Below, piece after piece: positions 34,237 to 42,588 of a stretch of DNA of 64,000 bases (position 1 is the stretch's first letter; each line of letters opens with the position of its first letter). The stretch lies in the NCBI RefSeq assembly GCF_002909485.1, contig NZ_PPXG01000002.1, positions 310,001-374,000 on the forward strand, written 5' to 3'. The notes beneath the pieces are model-generated. The model was not told where the DNA came from, searched no databases, and saw only the letters and a list, made by a program, of their open reading frames with translations. Origin of the DNA: Stutzerimonas stutzeri (GTDB lineage: Bacteria; Pseudomonadota; Gammaproteobacteria; Pseudomonadales; Pseudomonadaceae). The position numbers were made by a program, and so were the translations under genes.

Positions 34237-34713
34237 TCAGGGACGAAGTGCAGACTCGATGGCTTCACGGACATCTGTGTAGGAGCGGACCGCTTCCGGC
34301 GTCAAGCTAACCAGCGGCAGGCGGACGGTCTCGCACACCTGGTGCATGAAATCCTGATCGGCTTCGGGCTCATCGATATTGATGACGCAGACAGGGAAAA
34401 GATCATTCTTGTCGCACAGCAAAAAATCGAAGCGAGCGGCAGCGATACGGTTGGTGGCTTGATACCAATGGGCTCGCCGTGGAATGGCGGTAACCTCTAC
34501 TACATCCGCGACGCTTACCTTCGACAGGATCAGGTATCGATCACCGACGCTCCGGTGCAGCATTTCAAGCAGCTCGCGTTCGGCTGGCGAAAAAAATGGT
34601 GCCTTGAGGCTGTAGGGAAATTGCAGCGCAGGGTGGTTTAGCTGACGGTTCTTTACGAAGAACACCAAAACGAAGCAGACGAACGCGACGAGCGTCATGG
34701 CAAGCCAGCTCAT
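34237..34713 (-). CDS. DUF2726 domain protein with N-terminal membrane helix
   Basis: About 158 residues. One N-terminal helix (WLAMTLVAFVCFVLVFFV) is followed by a cytoplasmic DUF2726 domain: FFSPAERELLEMLHRSVGD, YLILSKVSVADVVEV, then ARFDFLLCDKNDLFPVCVIN and the end region TVRLPLVSLTPEAVRSY. DUF2726 is related to nuclease-like folds with a conserved D-F-L-L and acidic pair (INIDEPEAD). The start could be ATG 34713 or GTG 34716. Function unknown. Confidence 0.8.
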   Translation of the reverse strand: MSWLAMTLVAFVCFVLVFFVKNRQLNHPALQFPYSLKAPFFSPAERELLEMLHRSVGDRYLILSKVSVADVVEVTAIPRRAHWYQATNRIAAARFDFLLCDKNDLFPVCVINIDEPEADQDFMHQVCETVRLPLVSLTPEAVRSYTDVREAIESALRP

Positions 34714-34831
34714 CACGCAACACCTGAACGAATGTGTGCTGCAGGGCTTCTGTACTTAGGCATCGGCGGCCTCCTGACGTTAAGCGGAACCTGTGGTCAG
34801 TTGAGTCTAAAAGCAGGAAAACGTTCGTGTG

Positions 34832-34868
34832 CTTATCCACCGCAGCTGTGCGTCGTGCTGTGGATAAG
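34832..34868. repeat. 37-bp palindromic element, copy 1 (inverted DnaA boxes)
   Basis: Starts CTTATCCAC and ends GTGGATAAG, perfect 9-bp arms. The right arm extends to TGTGGATAA, an exact match to the DnaA box; the left arm (TTATCCACC) has one mismatch. The centre reads CGCAGCTGTGCGTCGTGCT. Confidence 0.75.
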
Positions 34869-34992
34869 CTTGGGGCTGTTCACTGCGAAGTAGATGGCAC
34901 TAGGCGCTGAGGTGGCTGATCAATAAATGACCGTTTCGCTCCAGAATGGCCGGTGGGCTAAAAAACTTAGGCTTTCCCGGCCGGCTCGCCCG

Positions 34993-35029
34993 CTTATCCA
35001 CCGTAGCTGTGGACGCTGCTGTGGATAAG
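34993..35029. repeat. 37-bp palindromic element, copy 2 (inverted DnaA boxes)
   Basis: Same length and layout as copy 1: CTTATCCAC, then CGTAGCTGTGGACGCTGCT, then GTGGATAAG. Again one exact DnaA box (TGTGGATAA) and one with a single mismatch, plus an internal AGCTGTGGA half-site. It is 161 bp from copy 1. Confidence 0.75.
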
Positions 35030-35111
35030 GTGGGGGGTTAGTGCTGCAAGCTGCACAGATCGTAGCTTTCAAGGTGTAGATTGAATTTTGATCAGCGTGC
35101 CTGCATTACCA

Positions 35112-35705
35112 TCAAGGGTCAAAGCGGTCTGTCTTCGCCCAACGACTATGCGTTGGCGGCTCCCACGCATCGAGTAGCTTGATGAGTGCTTGCGGCTGGT
35201 CGCTGCGCTGTAGCATCTCGCGATGTTGCGCACGCACGAAGCCTTCTTCGACCAGGTGATCTAGGAAGTGGCTGAGCTTGCTGTAGAAGTGATTGACGTC
35301 TAGCAGTCCAAGCGGTTTGGGATGGTAGCCGAGCTGGCCCCAGGTCCAGACCTCGAAGAGTTCTTCCAGTGTTCCCAGCCCGCCAGGCAGGGCAATAAAG
35401 GCATCGGCCAGTTCTGCCATGCGCGCTTTGCGCGCGTGCATGCCGTCGACCACTTCCAAGCGGGTAAGGCCGGTATGACCAACCTCGGCATCTTTCAGGC
35501 TTTGGGGAATGATGCCGATAACCTCGCCACCGGCAGCCATGGTGGCGTCTGCAACCACCCCCATCAACCCGACTGCGCCGCCGCCGTAGATCAGTTGAAT
35601 GCCGTTAGCGGCCAGCGTGCGGCCGAGATTGTGGGCCGCTTGTTCATAAATGGGGTTTGAGCCGCGGCTGGCGCCGCAGAAAACGCAAATGGAACGCAGG
35701 GACAT
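35112..35705 (-). CDS. LOG family protein (cytokinin riboside 5'-monophosphate phosphoribohydrolase type)
   Basis: Cytoplasmic nucleotide-processing enzyme of the Lonely Guy/TIGR00730 family, 197 residues. [20 protein letters not shown] at the N-terminus, [23 protein letters not shown], and the active-site motif [20 protein letters not shown] are intact. Family members cleave the N-glycosidic bond of nucleoside 5'-monophosphates. The gene stands alone, flanked on both sides by DnaA-box-type palindromes. Confidence 0.93.
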   Translation of the reverse strand: MSLRSICVFCGASRGSNPIYEQAAHNLGRTLAANGIQLIYGGGAVGLMGVVADATMAAGGEVIGIIPQSLKDAEVGHTGLTRLEVVDGMHARKARMAELADAFIALPGGLGTLEELFEVWTWGQLGYHPKPLGLLDVNHFYSKLSHFLDHLVEEGFVRAQHREMLQRSDQPQALIKLLDAWEPPTHSRWAKTDRFDP

Positions 35706-35969
35706 CTTCTACTCCGCTCATTGGGGCTTGCGCAAGGTTACGCCGCCGACCTCATGTGGCCAAGTGGACCAACCCATCAGCGCAAACGCAGTGAGTCAGC
35801 GTGCGTCGGCGGCGGATGCATAGGCAGCGAACAGATGCTTGAGCAGAAAGCGGCTGGACATAATCGATCCCCTCGAAAAGCATTACGTCCATCCTAGGGC
35901 GGTGAAGTCCGACGCGCTTTTAGAATCTTGTTATTGCCGCCATAGCCCTCGCTTATTCAGGGGAGATTT

Positions 35970-36004
35970 TTATCCCCGAATCTTGTGCGCGTTTCTGTGG
36001 ATAA
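35970..36004. repeat. DnaA-box-type element, copy 3
   Basis: Begins TTATCCCCG and ends in an exact DnaA box TGTGGATAA (35996-36004); spans 35 bp, the same box-to-box distance as copies 1 and 2, and shares TGTGCG at the same internal position as copy 1. The left arm has decayed (TTATCCCCG). Confidence 0.6.
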
Positions 36005-36167
36005 CCTTTGTGCAAGTAGCGGAAAGCCAAGCGCCGCGGGCGTCTCTGAGTTATGTGTGTTTTTTGCTCAGCGCATTGAGGTGCGACGGAAAGCCCCATT
36101 GCAGAGAGCGTGCAGCATCGGTGGTGAGTTTGATGACTGAAATTGCCAGCGGACAGAGCCCTTGTAC

Positions 36168-36202
36168 TTATTCACCAAAGCTGTGGAAAACTCTGTGTGC
36201 AG
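36168..36202. repeat. DnaA-box-type element, degenerate copy 4
   Basis: Starts TTATTCACC and contains AGCTGTGGA at the same offset as copy 2; the right box is lost. CTGTGGAAAACTCTGTGTGC here also resembles the right flank of copy 3 (CTGTGGATAACCTTTGTGC). Confidence 0.45.
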
Positions 36203-36416
36203 TTTGGGTAAACATCGCTGTGGCCCTGCGTTCTCGTAGCCTCTCATCCACATGGTTGAAAACTACGCACTCGTCCTGCCGCAAAGCCCGCGTCTCGGTT
36301 ATCCCCGAGTCTTATGCCGCGGCATTCATTTCTGGCCGGTTGGTTGTGAGGTGCTATCAGCTGAACGACACTCGCCGCTCTGAATCAACCAATAAGAAAA
36401 GCTAAGGGAGATCCCG

Positions 36417-37328
36417 ATGACTGATGCTATCCGCTTCGAAGACAAGGTAGTGATCGTGACCGGAGCAGGCGGCGGGCTCGGGCGAGCCCATGCGCTGCTG
36501 TTTGCTCGTCATGGCGCGAAAGTCGTGGTCAACGATCTGGGCGGCAGTGCTCAGGGCGAAGGCGCCAACAGTTCCGCAGCCGATCGCGTGGTCGAGGAGA
36601 TCCGCCAGGCGGGCGGCATTGCCGTCGCCAATCATTGCTCGGTCACCGATGGCGATCGGATCGTACAGCAGGCTCTGGATTCCTTCGGTCGTATCGACGT
36701 GGTCGTCAATAACGCAGGCATTCTGCGTGACAAAAGCTTCCACAAGATGGAAGACGCCGATTGGGACCTGGTCTATCGCGTGCACGTTGAGGGTGCCTAC
36801 AAGGTCACCCGTGCAGCCTGGCCGCACATGCGCGAGCAGAGTTACGGGCGAGTAATCTTCACCGCTTCGACATCCGGCATTTATGGCAACTTCGGTCAGT
36901 CGAACTATGGGATGGCCAAGCTTGGTCTGTACGGCTTGACTCGCACGCTGGCTCTGGAAGGCCGCAAGAACAACGTGCTGGTGAACGCCATCGCGCCCAC
37001 CGGCGCTACACGGATGACTGAAGGGTTGATTCCACCGCAAGTGTTTGAACAGCTCAAACCGGAACTGGTGAGCCCGCTAGTGGTTTATCTGGCCAGTGAG
37101 CAGTGCCAGGAGACATCGGGCCTGTTCGAGGTTGGCGGCGGCTGGATGGGCAAGGTGCGCTGGGAGCGCAGCCTTGGTGTGGGCTTCGATCCGAAGGCCG
37201 GCTTCGATGCCGAGGACGTCGCAGCTCAATGGCAGCAGATCTGCAGTTTCGAAAACGCTGCGCACCCGGCCGACAACATCGAAGCGTTGAAGGAAATGAT
37301 GGCCAACCTGCAAAAGTACGCTGGCTGA
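36417..37328 (+). CDS. Short-chain dehydrogenase, (3R)-hydroxyacyl-CoA dehydrogenase type
   Basis: NAD(P)-dependent oxidoreductase of 303 residues. TGAGGGLGRAHALLFARHGA is the cofactor loop, NNAGILRDKSFHKM the NNAG motif, and TASTSGIYGNFGQSNYGMAK holds the catalytic Ser, Tyr and Lys. The VNDLGGSAQGEG loop and the roughly 60-residue C-terminal extension (SLGVGFDPKAGFDAEDVAAQ) are like the dehydrogenase part of peroxisomal multifunctional enzyme 2, suggesting fatty-acid beta-oxidation or a related acyl-CoA substrate. AGGGAGA precedes the ATG. It stands alone, convergent with the SulP gene. Confidence 0.9.
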   Translation: MTDAIRFEDKVVIVTGAGGGLGRAHALLFARHGAKVVVNDLGGSAQGEGANSSAADRVVEEIRQAGGIAVANHCSVTDGDRIVQQALDSFGRIDVVVNNAGILRDKSFHKMEDADWDLVYRVHVEGAYKVTRAAWPHMREQSYGRVIFTASTSGIYGNFGQSNYGMAKLGLYGLTRTLALEGRKNNVLVNAIAPTGATRMTEGLIPPQVFEQLKPELVSPLVVYLASEQCQETSGLFEVGGGWMGKVRWERSLGVGFDPKAGFDAEDVAAQWQQICSFENAAHPADNIEALKEMMANLQKYAG

Positions 37329-37352
37329 CCTCACTGCGATTCGACTTGCCGC

Positions 37353-39083
37353 TCAGGCCGGGGCCTCGTCTGGCCCCGCCTGCAGCAGGCGGAGTGCTTT
37401 CTCGCGGGCCTGACTCAGATTGCGCACGTAGAGTAAATGGCCCTGTAACCGATGGATACCAGCGCGGCGCAGCTTCAGGCGGACTTGCGCATTGCTGCCA
37501 CTGAGAATCAGCGTAACCCCTAGCCGGCGGTAATCCACCAGTACGTTTTCCAGCGCTGCCAGGGCAGTCATGTCCAGCATCGGCACCGCGCTGATATCGA
37601 CGATCACCACCTTGACTTCAGGATTGAAGCGCCGCAGTGCGTTCAGCGCCTTTTCTGCCGCACCGAAGAACAGCGGCCCGCGGATTGCGTAGGTGGCAAC
37701 GTGCTCGGGCATGTCCTGAAGGATTCGCCGCTGCTCACGGGAAAGTGCGGTAGTGTCGGTCAGCTCGCTCATGCGCTTGATGAACAGACCGGCCGCCAGC
37801 AACAGTCCTACGCCGACTGCCAGCACCATGTCGAACAGCACGGTTAGCGTCAGGCAGGTCAGCAGCACGAGCACATCGCTGCGCGGCGCGATACGCAATA
37901 CGTGCATTACGTGCGGTGCCTCGCTCATGTTCCAGGCCACCATTACCAGCAAGGCCGCCAGCGCCGCCATGGGCAGATAGCTGAACAGCGGCGCTAGCCA
38001 GAGAATCGCTACCAGCACCACGCCCGCGTGGATGATGGATGCCAGCGGCGAGAAGGCGCCAGCGCGGACGTTGGTCGCGCTGCGGGCGATGGCGGCGGTC
38101 GCGGTGATGCCGCCGAACAGCGGGGCGACCAGATTGCCCAATCCTTGGCCGATCAGCTCGCCATTGGGCTCATGATTGCTGCCGGTCATGCCGTCGGCAA
38201 CCACTGCGCAGAGCAGCGATTCGATGGCGCCGAGCATGGCGATGGCAAATGCCGGGGCGAGCAATTGGCGGAACAGCTCGTAACTCAGCTGCAGCGGCTG
38301 GCCGTCCGGGCCCGGCAACAGCCAGGGCCATGCGAAGTCGGGCAGGAACGGTGGAATACCCGGATGCGTGACGCCGTCCAAGGTGTAGCTGAAGCGCTCA
38401 CCCAGAGTCGCCACGGACAAACCGGACGATTCCAGCAGCAGGCCCGCCAGTGCGCCTACCGTCAGCGCTACCAGGTGCCCTGGTACTTTCGGCACCCAGC
38501 GCGGCCAGATAATCAATACCGCCAGACACATCGCGGCCACCAGGGCGTCGCCAAGGCGTGCGCCGGGCAGTGAGCGTACTAGTAGGTCGATTTGCTCTAC
38601 ATAGTGCTGCGGCTGTTCTGTCAGGGTAAGGCCAAACAGATCTTTGATTTGCAACGTGGCGATGACGATGCCGATGCCCGCGGTAAAGCCCAGTGTGACG
38701 GGGTAGGGGATGAAGGTGATCAGGCGCCCGGCACGCAGCAGGCCGAGGGTGATCAGAATGACGCCCGCGAGCATGGTGCACAGCAGCAGACCGCCGAGAC
38801 CGAACTGCTGGGTAATCGGCAGCAGGATCACCACGAACGCCGCCGTCGGCCCGGACACATTGAAGCGCGACCCCCCGGTCAGCGCGATCAGCGGCGCAGC
38901 GACCAGTACCGTGTAGAGGCCATGTTGTGGTGCCACGCCGACGGCGATCGCCAGTGCCATGGCCAGTGGAATGGCGATGATGCCCACCGTCAACCCGGCG
39001 CTAATGTCGCCGCGTAGGGCGCGGGCTCCGTACCCCAGGCGCAAGGTCTGATGCCATGCGGCAAATAAAGGGGGAAACTTCAT
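37353..39083 (-). CDS. SulP family anion transporter with STAS domain
   Basis: Inner-membrane transporter of 576 residues, probably for sulfate, bicarbonate or a dicarboxylate. Helices start near residue 25 with GDISAGLTVGIIAIPLAMAL, a SulP hallmark, followed by GLYTVLVAAPLIALTGGSRF and NVSGPTAAFVVILLPI. The C-terminal cytoplasmic STAS domain (about 445-560) contains ATYAIRGPLFFGAAEKALN and VVIVDISAVPMLDMTALAAL. ATG 39083 was preferred: the longer frame to 39116 adds residues unlike the family. Substrate cannot be told from sequence. Confidence 0.92.
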   Translation of the reverse strand: MKFPPLFAAWHQTLRLGYGARALRGDISAGLTVGIIAIPLAMALAIAVGVAPQHGLYTVLVAAPLIALTGGSRFNVSGPTAAFVVILLPITQQFGLGGLLLCTMLAGVILITLGLLRAGRLITFIPYPVTLGFTAGIGIVIATLQIKDLFGLTLTEQPQHYVEQIDLLVRSLPGARLGDALVAAMCLAVLIIWPRWVPKVPGHLVALTVGALAGLLLESSGLSVATLGERFSYTLDGVTHPGIPPFLPDFAWPWLLPGPDGQPLQLSYELFRQLLAPAFAIAMLGAIESLLCAVVADGMTGSNHEPNGELIGQGLGNLVAPLFGGITATAAIARSATNVRAGAFSPLASIIHAGVVLVAILWLAPLFSYLPMAALAALLVMVAWNMSEAPHVMHVLRIAPRSDVLVLLTCLTLTVLFDMVLAVGVGLLLAAGLFIKRMSELTDTTALSREQRRILQDMPEHVATYAIRGPLFFGAAEKALNALRRFNPEVKVVIVDISAVPMLDMTALAALENVLVDYRRLGVTLILSGSNAQVRLKLRRAGIHRLQGHLLYVRNLSQAREKALRLLQAGPDEAPA

Positions 39084-39275
39084 GCCTGGGACGCTCCTTG
39101 TTCGCGAAGGCGCCATTATAGACGCGGGCAGCTCTTGTTATTTGTGCTGCAAGATCACCCGGTATGCTGGCGCGGCGATGTACGACCTTGGTCGCAAGCC
39201 GCCTTGGCGCGTTGAGTGAGTCGCCTGCGAGGAGTAAACTGCCGCCCCCGTGAGACCCCGTGGACCGGAGGCGGC

Positions 39276-39563
39276 ATGCGTAAAGACAAGAAGCAGGTGA
39301 TTGGCGACGAGATCGCAGATGAGTCGATCAAGCTGTTTCTTCAGCCTGAGCCGGCTGACGATACTCCCCCTTCGCTGCATAAGCTGATCAAGGCCTACCG
39401 TGGCCTTCGCGTCGATGATTTCGAGCGTTTTCTCGGCTTCTTCGTCGCTGCTGGCTACGATCTTGGCGCGCGGGATGGCAAGGGGCATGACTTTATCGAC
39501 CTGGTCGCCGACCAGCGTCAGGCCAGGCCCTATATCGAATTGATCGAGGCCATGCGCGGCTGA
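39276..39563 (+). CDS. Conserved small protein, PA4642-like
   Basis: A 95-residue soluble protein starting MRKDKKQVIGDEIADESIKL (ATG 39276, GGAGG upstream). It also contains LHKLIKAYRGLRVDDFERFL and GYDLGARDGKGHDFIDLV. It resembles a small Pseudomonas protein I recall as the PA4642 family, whose gene lies near malate:quinone oxidoreductase, and mqo is indeed the next gene here. No function or catalytic motif is known; the predicted fold is mainly helical. Confidence 0.75.
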   Translation: MRKDKKQVIGDEIADESIKLFLQPEPADDTPPSLHKLIKAYRGLRVDDFERFLGFFVAAGYDLGARDGKGHDFIDLVADQRQARPYIELIEAMRG

Positions 39564-39908
39564 ACTGAGAGTCGCCATTTCGTATCGAACACAACGGCAC
39601 CCTAGCCAGCCATGAACGGCAAGGCTGCGGCTGGCTACGGCAACATGATTCGCAATCGATTTCCTCGCAGTGTCCACCGTCGAGCCCTGGGTCAAGCCCG
39701 CTCCGGATGGATCGCAGCGAGAGGAAGGAGGCCAAAAGCCGCCCTTCCGACAGCTGGCAGGCAGCCTTTGGCTACCTGTTCTCGGGCACATGCTCCCGAG
39801 CAGCGGCACAGGCACACGCTCCGTTCCTGACCGTTTGGCTGGTGGGTTTTACGGGGCCGCGTACTGCGGTCACGACAGTTTAATGCTGTGATTCTGGAGA
39901 ACGCGTTG
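39564..39908 (+). other. Non-coding leader region of mqo
   Basis: 345 bp without a convincing gene. It contains a perfect 6-bp hairpin CTCGGG/CCCGAG (39781-39800) and an imperfect longer inverted repeat (GCCAAAAGCCGCC near 39732 with GGCAGCCTTTGGC near 39770). These may belong to a long mqo leader; no clear sigma70 promoter was identified. Confidence 0.55.
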
Positions 39909-41399
39909 ATGACGCAACACGATAGCGAAGCAGTGGATATGGTGCTGGTGGGAGCCGGCATCATGAGTGCGACCCTCGCGGTACTGCTCAAGGAACTCGA
40001 TCCCAATATCAAGCTGGAAATCGTCGAGCTGCAGGAATCCGGAGCCATCGAAAGCTCCAACCCGTGGAACAACGCCGGCACCGGTCACGCCGGGCTCTGC
40101 GAGCTGAACTACACCCCGGACAGCAAAGACGGCGCGATCGATATCAAGAAGGCCGTGCTGATCAACACCCAGTTCGAGGTCTCCAAGCAGTTCTGGGCCT
40201 ACCTTGCCGACCGTGAAGGCTTCGGCTCTCCCCGTGATTTCATCAATCCCGTGCCGCACCTGAGCTTCGTGCGCGGCAGCAAGAACATCGACTACCTCAA
40301 GCGTCGCTTCGAAGCGCTGAAGACCCACCACGCCTTCGCCGACATGGTTTATACCGAGGACCGTGCGACGCTGGCCGAGTGGATGCCGCTGATGATGCCG
40401 GGCCGCGCTGCGGACGAGCCGATCGCGGCGACTCGCGCCATGAATGGCACTGACGTCAACTTCGGCGCGGTGACCAGCCAGATGCTCAGCTATCTGTCGC
40501 GTAGCGGCGGAGTCAAACTGTCCTACAACCAGAAAGTTACCGGTATTGACCGCACGGCCGGTGGCTGGACGGTGGACATCAAGAACACCCGCACGGGGGA
40601 TTCGCGCCAGGTACAGGCCGGCTTCGTTTTCCTCGGTGCCGGTGGTGCTGCGCTGCCGTTGCTGCAGATGTCCGGCGTCGAAGAAGGCAAGGGCTTCGGC
40701 GGGTTCCCTGTCAGTGGCCAGTGGCTGCGTTGTGACAACCCTGAGATCGTCAAGCAACATCAGGCCAAGGTCTACAGTCTGGCTGCAGTCGGTGCGCCGC
40801 CGATGTCGGTGCCGCATCTGGATACCCGCGTCGTCGACGGCAAGAAGTCGCTGCTGTTCGGGCCTTACGCCGGCTTCACCACCAAGTTCCTCAAGCGTGG
40901 TTCGTTCCTGGACCTGCCGCTGTCGATCCGTCCGGGCAACATCGGCCCGATGTTGGCTGTTGCTCGCGACAACATGGATCTTACCCGCTACCTGATCAAG
41001 GAAGTGCGGCAGTCCATGGAGGATCGCCTGGAGACGCTCCGTGGCTTCTACCCTGAGGCCAAGGCCGAGGATTGGCGACTGGAGGTCGCAGGCCAGCGCG
41101 TGCAGATCATCAAGAAAGATCCGAAGAAAGGCGGCATCCTGCAATTCGGCACCGAGCTGGTCGCCGCGAAGGATGGCACCATCGCCGCGCTGCTAGGCGC
41201 TTCGCCTGGGGCCTCGGTGACTGTTTCGATCATGCTCGACCTGCTCGAGCGCTGCTTCCCCGAGCAGTACCGTTCGCAGGCGTGGACGAGCAAACTGCAG
41301 GAGATGTTCCCGGCGCGCGAAGCCACGCTGCAGAACGATCCAGTGGCTTACCGCGAGATCAGCGAAATGGCTGATAAGCGCTTGGGGCTGGAGTACTGA
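39909..41399 (+). CDS. mqo: Malate:quinone oxidoreductase
   Basis: FAD-dependent peripheral membrane enzyme of the TCA cycle that oxidises malate to oxaloacetate and passes electrons to quinone; 496 residues. [20 protein letters not shown] is the dinucleotide-binding loop; [20 protein letters not shown] and [20 protein letters not shown] are conserved, as is [20 protein letters not shown] near the C-terminus. ATG 39909 follows GGAGA at a normal distance; a GTG at 39888 was rejected. A perfect terminator closes the gene. Confidence 0.97.
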   Translation: MTQHDSEAVDMVLVGAGIMSATLAVLLKELDPNIKLEIVELQESGAIESSNPWNNAGTGHAGLCELNYTPDSKDGAIDIKKAVLINTQFEVSKQFWAYLADREGFGSPRDFINPVPHLSFVRGSKNIDYLKRRFEALKTHHAFADMVYTEDRATLAEWMPLMMPGRAADEPIAATRAMNGTDVNFGAVTSQMLSYLSRSGGVKLSYNQKVTGIDRTAGGWTVDIKNTRTGDSRQVQAGFVFLGAGGAALPLLQMSGVEEGKGFGGFPVSGQWLRCDNPEIVKQHQAKVYSLAAVGAPPMSVPHLDTRVVDGKKSLLFGPYAGFTTKFLKRGSFLDLPLSIRPGNIGPMLAVARDNMDLTRYLIKEVRQSMEDRLETLRGFYPEAKAEDWRLEVAGQRVQIIKKDPKKGGILQFGTELVAAKDGTIAALLGASPGASVTVSIMLDLLERCFPEQYRSQAWTSKLQEMFPAREATLQNDPVAYREISEMADKRLGLEY

Positions 41400-41427
41400 G
41401 CCGCTAGGCCGGTCTAGTCTGAAGCAT

Positions 41428-41461
41428 AAAGCCCCGTACCGTGCGTACGGGGCTTTTTTTT
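41428..41461 (+). terminator. Intrinsic terminator after mqo
   Basis: AAAGCCCCGTAC (41428-41439) and GTACGGGGCTTT (41445-41456) make a perfect 12-bp stem with a 5-nt loop, followed by Ts. Confidence 0.95.
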
Positions 41462-41503
41462 GCATTGGGTTTGTCAGGGTGAGATATGCCGTGCGCCATC
41501 CAG

Positions 41504-41695
41504 TCAGGCTGCCCGCAGGCAATCGGCGGGGAGTTGTTGGCCGATCCAGCTCAGACGCAGCTCCTGGATCTCGATCCAGCCCGCTCCTTCGGGCTTGCCG
41601 GCACTGCTCAGCAGCATGCGGCAGCGACCATGCTCATCGAGCAGGGCAAAATGGCGGGGCTTGGGGCGGCGCAGTAGCGAGAGGATCTGTCGCAT
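41504..41695 (-). CDS. Small conserved hypothetical protein (63 aa)
   Basis: A 63-residue basic protein: MRQILSLLRRPKPRHFALLD at the start, then HGRCRMLLSSAGKPEGAGWI and LRLSWIGQQLPADCL. Sequence style and the phrase FALLDEHGRCR fit a small Pseudomonas-conserved protein. No domain recognised. Codon usage matches neighbours. It is antisense to nothing else and lies between the mqo terminator and yajG. Real gene likely, function unknown. Confidence 0.65.
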   Translation of the reverse strand: MRQILSLLRRPKPRHFALLDEHGRCRMLLSSAGKPEGAGWIEIQELRLSWIGQQLPADCLRAA

Positions 41696-41862
41696 GGTTT
41701 TCGCTCATCGCAAGGGGATGCCTCTTTATCTCAGAGGTCTGTGACAGGCGCGTGAAATGAACGGTGGGGCGCCGCCGTTGGTCTGAATCGCATCACTGTC
41801 GGCACGTCGTGCTGCTGGGTATACTGCGCCCCACTCGTCGCCCCTAACCTGGAGAAAACAGC

Positions 41863-42447
41863 ATGCTGCAACGCCTGTTGTTCGGTCTTGTCACCGTTCT
41901 TGGAATGAGTCTCGTGGGCTGTGCCCATAGCCCCCAGCAGCTCGATCCCAACCCCAAACTCAATGGCTCTATCAATCCTGTCGGTCAGGGCCAGCCGGTC
42001 GTCGTGCGGGTGGTCGATGGACGCCCGTCGCCGACTCTCGGTACCCGCGGCGGCCTTTACCCGGAAACCAGCGCCGTGATCGTGCCTGCCGCCAAGGTGC
42101 TACCAAAGCTCCAGGCGCAGACCGAAGCGGCAGTACGTCTGCTCGGCTTTACGCCGTCGGCCAATGCCTACAATGCGCCACAACTGACCTTGACCCTGGC
42201 GGAATTGAAATACCAGTCGCCGAAAGAGGGTTTGTACGTCACCGAGGCTAACGTTGGCGCGACGCTGAAGATTGAGGTACAGAATGCCGGCAAGCGCTAC
42301 AACGGCCGTTATGGTGCGTCCCTGAATCAGCGTTTTGGCATGGCACCCAACGAGCAGACCAATACCAAGTTGGTCAGCGATGTTTTGAGTGATGCGCTGA
42401 CCCGCGTTTTTCGGGATGAGAACATTGGCCGCCTGCTAGCCCAGTAA
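41863..42447 (+). CDS. yajG: YajG family lipoprotein
   Basis: Envelope lipoprotein of 194 residues. Lipobox SLVGC with Cys20. The mature domain has VVVRVVDGRPSPTLGTRGGL, QAQTEAAVRLLGFTP, TLTLAELKYQSPKEGLYVTE and NTKLVSDVLSDALTRVFRDE, the YajG pattern. Function not established. GGAGAAAA precedes the ATG and a terminator follows the stop. Confidence 0.88.
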   Translation: MLQRLLFGLVTVLGMSLVGCAHSPQQLDPNPKLNGSINPVGQGQPVVVRVVDGRPSPTLGTRGGLYPETSAVIVPAAKVLPKLQAQTEAAVRLLGFTPSANAYNAPQLTLTLAELKYQSPKEGLYVTEANVGATLKIEVQNAGKRYNGRYGASLNQRFGMAPNEQTNTKLVSDVLSDALTRVFRDENIGRLLAQ

Positions 42448-42489
42448 GCGTCGTTAGCACTGGGCCGTCTCACACGGACGGCTCATCCG

Positions 42490-42523
42490 AAACCCTGCCA
42501 TGGCTGAGCCTGGCAGGGTTTTT
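42490..42523 (+). terminator. Terminator after yajG
   Basis: AAACCCTGCCA (42490-42500) and TGGCAGGGTTT (42511-42521) form a perfect 11-bp stem followed by TTTCATTTT. Confidence 0.88.
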
Positions 42524-42546
42524 CATTTTCAGGGTGCGGAAATGAA

Positions 42547-42571
42547 GACGCCCCGCGGGGAGCGGGGCGTC
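42547..42571 (-). terminator. Terminator hairpin after the DUF1329 gene
   Basis: GACGCCCCGC and GCGGGGCGTC make a perfect 10-bp stem with a 5-nt loop, 17 bp after the stop of the leftward DUF1329 gene. On that strand it is followed by TTCATTTCC, a modest T tract. Confidence 0.7.
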
Positions 42572-42588
42572 GAATGCAGCCAGTTGAA

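Larger units (their letters stand above)
34714..35111. other. Non-coding region with two DnaA-box-type palindromes
   Basis: No gene is seen in these 398 bases between the DUF2726 gene and the end of the LOG gene. Its clear content is two copies of a 37-bp palindromic element (34832-34868 and 34993-35029), annotated separately. Confidence 0.75.
35706..36416. other. Long non-coding region with decayed DnaA-box-type elements
   Basis: About 710 bp between the LOG gene start and the SDR gene. A long open frame on the + strand (35839-36405) has no ribosome site and its translation, with many Cys/Ser/Arg and no family resemblance, looks accidental. The region repeatedly shows TTATCC/TGTGGATAA-like words: 35970-36004, 36168-36202 and TTATCCCCGA at 36299. 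Confidence 0.65.

Noticed and set aside
34832-35029. CRISPR array
   Set aside because: Only two 37-bp copies 161 bp apart, palindromic over their whole length, no spacers of regular size and no cas genes.
34832-36004. Chromosomal origin of replication (oriC)
   Set aside because: DnaA boxes are present but there is no dnaA, dnaN, rpmH or gidA neighbour and no AT-rich unwinding region.
35839-36405. 188-codon plus-strand frame in the gap before the SDR gene
   Set aside because: No ribosome site, Cys/Ser/Arg-rich accidental-looking protein, and it overlaps the repeated DnaA-box-like words.
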